From the NCBI RefSeq assembly GCF_014138265.1, contig NZ_JACGXL010000002.1, positions 186,001 through 250,000 of the forward strand: a stretch of DNA of 64,000 nt, in the 5' to 3' direction. This DNA is from Dokdonella fugitiva (GTDB lineage Bacteria; Pseudomonadota; Gammaproteobacteria; Xanthomonadales; Rhodanobacteraceae). Under the pieces are notes generated by a model. That model searched no databases, was not told the origin of the DNA, and saw only the letters and a list, made by a program, of their open reading frames with translations. The translations under genes were made by a program, and so were the position numbers. Of the stretch, positions 63,369 to 64,000 are shown piece by piece (positions within the stretch are counted from its first letter, which is position 1; each line of letters starts with the position of its first letter).

Positions 63369-63452
63369 ATCATAGCGACCGCGGCTCTAACCGCGGAAGC
63401 CACGATCGCCGTTGGCCGGAGTCTCGGCAGCGGGGATTGAATTTCGGCTGAA
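63369..63452 (-). promoter_or_regulatory. Promoter region of the PepSY-phoPQ unit with direct repeats
   Basis: On the minus strand, TATGAT (63374 to 63369) is a near-perfect -10. CCGCGG occurs at 63379-63384 and 63391-63396. Two TTCA half-sites (plus-strand TGAA at 63438-63441 and 63449-63452) are exactly 11 bases apart, as expected for an OmpR/PhoP-type tandem site. Autoregulation by PhoP is a reasonable inference. Confidence 0.35.
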
Positions 63453-63540
63453 CCCGCTGCAAGGCCCTGCCCGCGCGAACAAAATTCCGCGCACCGGGAG
63501 CGCGGTGAAGCAGCCGTCCGCTGCGTCCGGCGAGGGCGGC

Positions 63541-64000
63541 TCAGAAGATCTCGGCGACGCAGCAGCGCAGGCTGCCGCCCGCCTTTTCGATTTCGTCGAG
63601 GTCGACCGCGCCGAGGGAGAAGCCGCCGCGCTCGAGCAGTGCGCGCTGCGACGGTTCGAGCACGGCCGCCGCCGCCGCGCTCATCCAGACGCGGTCGGGC
63701 GCGAGCGCGATCGCGTTGCCGGCGAACGCGCGCTTCTGCGCCGGGCTCAGGCGGACCGCCTGGCCGCCGTACGCGCGCGCGATCGCGTCCGGCACGGCCG
63801 GGTCGGCGAAGCCGTCGCCGGCGAGGATCACCGCGCGGCCGGCGAGCACCGCGAGCACGACGTTGGTGTGGTACTCGCCCGCGGCGAGTTCGAACGCGAA
63901 CGTGAGGCGCAGGCCGAATGCCTCGTGCATCGCGCGCGCGCCGGCCATGTCGCAGCGTTCGGACAGGCCGCAGTAGCCGATCCCGCGCGCGCGATCGATG
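63541..64000 (-). CDS. ctlX: CtlX-type citrulline/arginine-deiminase-like amidinotransferase, N-terminus beyond window
   Basis: The frame is open to the window edge, so only the C-terminal about 152 residues are seen; an internal ATG at 63948 is not the start. Visible blocks are GIGYCGLSERCD, AAGEYHTNVVLAVLAGRAVILAGDG with the catalytic-type His, and the C-terminal GGSLRCCVAEIF with the catalytic Cys. These match the guanidino-group-modifying CtlX family, which hydrolyses citrulline. Substrate cannot be settled from the fragment. Confidence 0.82.
   Translation of the reverse strand, partial: IDRARGIGYCGLSERCDMAGARAMHEAFGLRLTFAFELAAGEYHTNVVLAVLAGRAVILAGDGFADPAVPDAIARAYGGQAVRLSPAQKRAFAGNAIALAPDRVWMSAAAAAVLEPSQRALLERGGFSLGAVDLDEIEKAGGSLRCCVAEIF

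Overview
The window is very GC-rich, densely packed gammaproteobacterial DNA. It most likely comes from the Lysobacterales (Xanthomonadales), possibly a Rhodanobacteraceae or Dokdonella-like organism; this assignment is inference. Pointers are a xanthomonadin-type pigment locus with a XanB2-like chorismatase, the birA-coaX-SPOR gene order, a PepSY-PhoP-PhoQ unit, DUF6491-type and HAF-repeat secreted proteins, and secreted proteins ending in a short F-x-DGFD signature. I see no phage, integrase, transposase, plasmid or CRISPR features. The only RNA gene found is a tRNA-Thr(TGT).

Layout. 1-14 kb: two paralogous secreted beta-propeller proteins (the first cut by the window edge), a BlaI repressor with an M56 metallopeptidase behind a tandem BlaI-type operator, a DUF6491-like protein, a blue-copper protein fused to two copies of an unknown domain, an isolated FabZ-like dehydratase, a winged-helix/TPR membrane regulator and a HAF-repeat protein. 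14-22 kb: an aryl-polyene (xanthomonadin-like) pigment locus with MMPL exporter, LolA-like carrier, acyltransferase, hotdog dehydratase, membrane protein, flavin-dependent halogenase-like enzyme, acyl carrier protein and XanB2-type chorismatase. No ketosynthase or ketoreductase is in the window, so the pathway must be completed elsewhere. 22-28 kb: a C1/formaldehyde module with cytochrome c lipoprotein, YVTN propeller, glutathione-dependent formaldehyde dehydrogenase, Gfa and a TonB receptor.

28-42 kb: tex, a glycine-zipper lipoprotein, two envelope redox proteins, tRNA-Thr, birA-coaX-SPOR, a small secreted protein behind a well-formed sigma-54 promoter, MtfA, a gingipain-like (C25) protease, and an FHA-membrane protein paired with a trypsin-like protease. 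42-61 kb: a surface-polysaccharide region. One arm is on the minus strand (GT39, Wzm/Wzt-type ABC exporter, a three-domain glycosyltransferase/sulfotransferase, GT2, GDP-mannose dehydratase, GT4). The other is on the plus strand (transglutaminase-like protein, DUF4214/methyltransferase-like protein, four GT-B-type proteins, membrane acyltransferase). Stop/start overlaps of the ATGA or GTGA kind are frequent in both arms, which suggests translational coupling. 61-64 kb: PepSY-PhoP-PhoQ and the C-terminal part of a CtlX-type amidinotransferase cut by the window edge.

No gene-free stretch exceeds 300 bases. The longer gaps hold regulatory sites or repeats: 35905-36171 (sigma-54 promoter and phased repeats), 24820-25117 (palindromes), 30436-30683 (81-bp inverted repeat) and 19167-19378 (divergent gene starts, with only a weak -10-like TAGACT at 19343-19348).
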